Assembly: GCA_030748365.1 (NCBI GenBank)
Contig: JASMME010000022.1
Span: forward strand, 3,632 to 11,552
Length of the DNA: 7,921 nucleotides
DNA from: Lutibacter sp.
GTDB taxonomy: Bacteria > Bacteroidota > Bacteroidia > Flavobacteriales > Flavobacteriaceae
Reading direction: 5' to 3'
Shown: piece by piece, positions 6,278-7,921 of the stretch
Layout of the letters: each line of letters starts with the position of its first letter
Position numbering within the stretch: position 1 is the stretch's first letter
Made by a program: the position numbers and the translations under genes
Notes under the pieces: generated by a model
The model's database searches: none
Seen by the model: the letters and a program-made list of their open reading frames with translations, nothing else
Told to the model about the DNA's origin: nothing

Positions 6278-6294
6278 TTTAGAATAATTCTAAA
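6278..6294. repeat. 17-base near-perfect palindrome, possible operator
   Basis: TTTAGAAT-A-ATTCTAAA has two eight-base arms that are exact reverse complements around one base. It sits six bases upstream of the -33 element of the minus-strand promoter and ~80 bases upstream of the rocD -7 candidate, so a dimeric regulator bound here could affect either gene. It is not followed by a U-tract typical of a terminator on the minus strand. A/T-rich sequence makes chance palindromes more likely. Confidence 0.4.
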
Positions 6295-6374
6295 AAAATA
6301 ATTATTAGGAGTAATGAGTCCTTAAAGGAATTGATTAGTAGGTCAAAATTGAAGATTTTTGTTAAAATATTTTG

Positions 6375-6381
6375 TAATTTG
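6375..6381 (+). promoter_or_regulatory. Weak candidate -7 element for rocD
   Basis: TAATTTG resembles TAnnTTTG with one base missing between TA and TTTG. A TTG at 6349-6351 lies 23 bases upstream. The placement fits a rocD leader of about 65 bases, but the match is imperfect. Confidence 0.3.
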
Positions 6382-6452
6382 CGGACCACTAGCAGGGTGA
6401 TTTCTCTCCTTCAAAGCAGGAATGGTGAAGTTAAATTCAAAAATTATTTTTA

Positions 6453-7697
6453 ATGAGTGTAAATGACAGAACCTTGTCACAGCAGGCGATTGATCTGGAA
6501 GACAAGTATGGTGCACACAACTATCACCCGCTTCCCGTGGTATTGAACAGGGGAGAGGGCGTCTATGTATGGGACGTAGACGGACAACAGTACTATGATT
6601 TTTTATCGGCCTATTCTGCCGTCAACCAGGGCCATTGCCACCCCAAGATTATCGGTGCTTTGCAAGCGCAGGCAGCTGAACTAACCCTTACCTCTAGGGC
6701 CTTTTACAATGACCAGCTCGGTCAATACGAGCAATACCTGACCCAGTATTTTGGGTTTGACAAGGTCTTACCGATGAACACTGGAGCAGAGGCCGTAGAA
6801 ACGGCCCTAAAACTTTGTCGAAAATATGCTTATGAGCAAAAAGGTATTCCCGAAGACCAGGCAAAGATCATTGTTTGTAACAATAATTTTCACGGCCGTA
6901 CCACTACGATTATTTCCTTCTCCAACGATGAGGAAGCCCGTAAAAACTTCGGTCCATATACTGGGGGTTTTATCAAGATTGAATACGATTCTTTGACCGC
7001 CCTGGAAACCGCTTTAAAAAACCACGAACATATCGCTGGATTTTTGGTGGAACCAATTCAGGGAGAAGCCGGGGTACATGTGCCTTCCGAAGGTTATTTG
7101 TCTGGCGCCAAAGCCCTTTGTGAGCAATATGGCGTGTTGTTTATAGCAGATGAGGTACAAACCGGTGTGGCCCGTACTGGTGAATTATTGGCAGTCCATC
7201 ACGAACAGGTACAGCCTGATATACTGATATTGGGGAAAGCGCTCAGTGGCGGGGTATACCCAGTGTCTGCTGTACTGGCAGCTGATACAATTATGAAGGT
7301 CATTAGGCCCGGTCAGCACGGATCTACTTTTGGTGGAAATCCCTTGGCCTGTGCTGTAGCCATGGCGGCCCTAGATGTCGTTAAAGAAGAAAAGCTTGCT
7401 GAAAATGCGGCAGCTTTGGGTGAACTGTTCAGAAGTGAGCTATCTACTTTTATTGATACCTGCGACTTGGTGCGGGAAGTACGAGGTAAGGGGCTTTTAA
7501 ATGCCATCGTAATCAACGATACGCCCACGAGTAACACCGCCTGGGAAATTTGTTTGCGTTTGCGTGACAACGGTTTGCTGGCCAAGCCCACCCATGGAAA
7601 CATCATTCGTTTTGCACCGCCCCTGGTCATGAACAAAACCCAGTTACTAGATTGTGTTTCCATCATTACCAAGACCTTGTCGGATTATAGGGCCTAA
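6453..7697 (+). CDS. rocD: Ornithine--oxo-acid aminotransferase
   Basis: PLP enzyme that transfers the delta-amino group of ornithine to 2-oxoglutarate, giving glutamate semialdehyde (then pyrroline-5-carboxylate); it links arginine/ornithine breakdown to proline and glutamate. The 414 residues cover the whole class III aminotransferase fold. By alignment with human OAT the key residues are all present: Y24 (Y55) and Y54 (Y85) for ornithine binding, R149 (R180), E205 (E235) in [10 protein letters not shown]233 (D263) in IADEVQTG and the PLP lysine K262 (K292) in [18 protein letters not shown] and [15 protein letters not shown] near the C terminus are specific to OAT rather than to acetylornithine aminotransferase. 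The ATG at 6453 follows an A/T-rich stretch without a Shine-Dalgarno site, as usual in Bacteroidota. It stands alone: a divergent promoter region lies upstream and a strong terminator 20 bases after the stop. Confidence 0.97.
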   Translation: MSVNDRTLSQQAIDLEDKYGAHNYHPLPVVLNRGEGVYVWDVDGQQYYDFLSAYSAVNQGHCHPKIIGALQAQAAELTLTSRAFYNDQLGQYEQYLTQYFGFDKVLPMNTGAEAVETALKLCRKYAYEQKGIPEDQAKIIVCNNNFHGRTTTIISFSNDEEARKNFGPYTGGFIKIEYDSLTALETALKNHEHIAGFLVEPIQGEAGVHVPSEGYLSGAKALCEQYGVLFIADEVQTGVARTGELLAVHHEQVQPDILILGKALSGGVYPVSAVLAADTIMKVIRPGQHGSTFGGNPLACAVAMAALDVVKEEKLAENAAALGELFRSELSTFIDTCDLVREVRGKGLLNAIVINDTPTSNTAWEICLRLRDNGLLAKPTHGNIIRFAPPLVMNKTQLLDCVSIITKTLSDYRA

Positions 7698-7740
7698 GGC
7701 TTATGAGCCGACGGTATAAAAAAAAGCGGCTATGAGCCGC
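7698..7740 (+). repeat. Two near-identical hairpin repeats after rocD
   Basis: GGCTTATGAGCCG (7698-7710) recurs as GGCTATGAGCCG (7729-7740) with one base fewer in the loop. The first forms a four-pair stem, the second is the core of the terminator. A small duplication or selection for a second stem could explain this. Confidence 0.5.
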
Positions 7741-7748
7741 TTTTTTTA
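7718..7748. terminator. Bidirectional rho-independent terminator after rocD
   Basis: A-tract (7718-7725), GCGGCT (7726-7731), loop ATG, AGCCGC (7735-7740), then a T-tract (7741-7747). The six-pair GC stem can extend through seven A-T pairs and the element is symmetric, so it can end rocD on the plus strand and the facing gene on the minus strand. A shorter hairpin with nearly the same sequence (GGCT-TATG-AGCC, 7698-7709) starts directly at the rocD stop. Confidence 0.9.
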
Positions 7749-7753
7749 TAAAG

Positions 7754-7882
7754 TTATTGGAGCAAACAGAAATCAACGCTTTCGCTTCCTTTTTGCAGCA
7801 CTTTTTCCGCCGCTGCCTTTTCTTTTTCTGCCAAATTTATTAAGGCCTTGGCGTAGCGCCGAGCAATGACTCCCTGACTCAC
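7754..7882 (-). CDS. Short minus-strand coding frame, 42 codons from a GTG; start resembles ATP synthase delta
   Basis: Read from a GTG at 7882, the frame gives 42 residues ending seven bases before the terminator. Its codons have the G+C profile of real coding sequence, by my own count about 60%, 36% and 48% at positions 1, 2 and 3. The opening SQGVIARRYAKALINLAEKE resembles the N-terminal motif of ATP synthase F1 delta (atpH), but that protein has about 180 residues and the similarity does not continue, so this is not a working delta subunit. It may be a separate small gene coupled to the previous one through a GTGA overlap, the C-terminal end of that gene joined to it through a frameshift, or a coincidental frame. 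I do not assign a function. Confidence 0.35.
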   Translation of the reverse strand: MSQGVIARRYAKALINLAEKEKAAAEKVLQKGSESVDFCLLQ

Positions 7883-7921
7883 GCGGCTCCTTTAGGTAGG
7901 TTGAGTTGATCCATATAATCT
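7879..7921 (-). CDS. 3' end of an unidentified minus-strand gene (cut by window edge)
   Basis: The frame entering from the right edge reads DYMDQLNLPKGAA and stops at TGA (7881-7879). Base composition by codon position looks coding, but 13 residues are too few to name a family. The TGA overlaps the GTG of the next frame (GTGA), the arrangement of a translationally coupled pair or of a frameshift within one gene. A third frame is also open from the edge to 7773 with a very basic end, so the assignment is uncertain. Confidence 0.3.
   Translation of the reverse strand, partial: DYMDQLNLPKGAA

Larger units (their letters stand above)
6158..6452. other. Intergenic regulatory region between the DUF1111 remnant and rocD
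   Basis: About 290 bases of A/T-rich sequence without a convincing gene. It holds a minus-strand promoter (6241-6271), a 17-base near-perfect palindrome (6278-6294), a smaller inverted repeat TCCTT-A-AAGGA (6319-6329), a weak rocD promoter around 6375-6381 and a rocD leader of roughly 65 bases. The minus-strand sequence between the promoter and the broken gene (6240-6161) has only very short open frames. Confidence 0.6.

Noticed and set aside
6382..6452. Possible riboswitch or attenuator in the rocD leader
   Set aside because: Only a four-pair stem with a long loop (CTTC...GAAG) is visible; no known riboswitch motif or leader peptide with arginine codons is seen.
7773..7921. Third minus-strand frame open from the edge to TGA at 7775-7773, ending in a basic stretch (GGKSAAKRKRKR)
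   Set aside because: Its second codon positions are more G+C-rich than the first (about 54% against 44% by my count), opposite to real genes here; the basic tail can be a shadow of A/G-rich codons in the other frame. It is not fully excluded.

Overview
The window looks like a chromosomal segment of a member of the Flavobacteriaceae (Bacteroidota), most likely a marine or free-living one. Four things point there: a cyclophilin-FKBP fusion; a gene pair resembling the flavobacterial DUF6452/DUF6048 pair directly after rlmD; start codons preceded by A/T-rich sequence instead of Shine-Dalgarno sites; and several intergenic matches to the Bacteroidota -7 promoter element TAnnTTTG. This placement is inferred from gene content and signals, not from a database search.

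Layout. Positions 1-6157 are coded entirely on the minus strand, so they are transcribed from right to left. In that order they hold: a 5'-truncated di-heme oxidoreductase (DUF1111-type) gene with its own terminator; rlmD (23S rRNA uracil-C5 methyltransferase); a small lipoprotein (DUF6452-like); an outer-membrane beta-barrel-like protein (DUF6048-like) overlapping it; a small two-helix membrane protein; a YciH/SUI1 translation factor; a uridine-phosphorylase-type nucleoside phosphorylase; a 51-residue lipoprotein; and the cyclophilin-FKBP peptidyl-prolyl isomerase, which runs off the left edge. On the plus strand, rocD (ornithine aminotransferase, 6453-7697) ends at a strong, symmetric hairpin terminator. 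The last ~165 bases carry minus-strand coding sequence that I cannot assign with certainty.

How the genes fit together. From rlmD to yciH the genes are packed tightly (gaps of 4, -35, 13 and 31 bases) and probably form one transcription unit, with an extra promoter possible in front of yciH. It joins rRNA modification and translation initiation to two envelope proteins. The DUF6452-like lipoprotein has the sequence of a surface-export signal just after its lipidated cysteine, so it and the beta-barrel may form an outer-membrane pair. The nucleoside phosphorylase and the immunophilin are probably separate housekeeping units. The 292-base region between rocD and the truncated DUF1111 gene is the main regulatory region: it contains a good minus-strand promoter, a weaker rocD promoter and a 17-base near-perfect palindrome.

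Most of the window is ordinary core genome. The parts most worth a second look are the truncated cytochrome gene with an intact promoter, the lipoprotein/barrel pair, the GldL-like membrane hairpin, the palindrome upstream of rocD, and the overlapping reading frames at the right edge.
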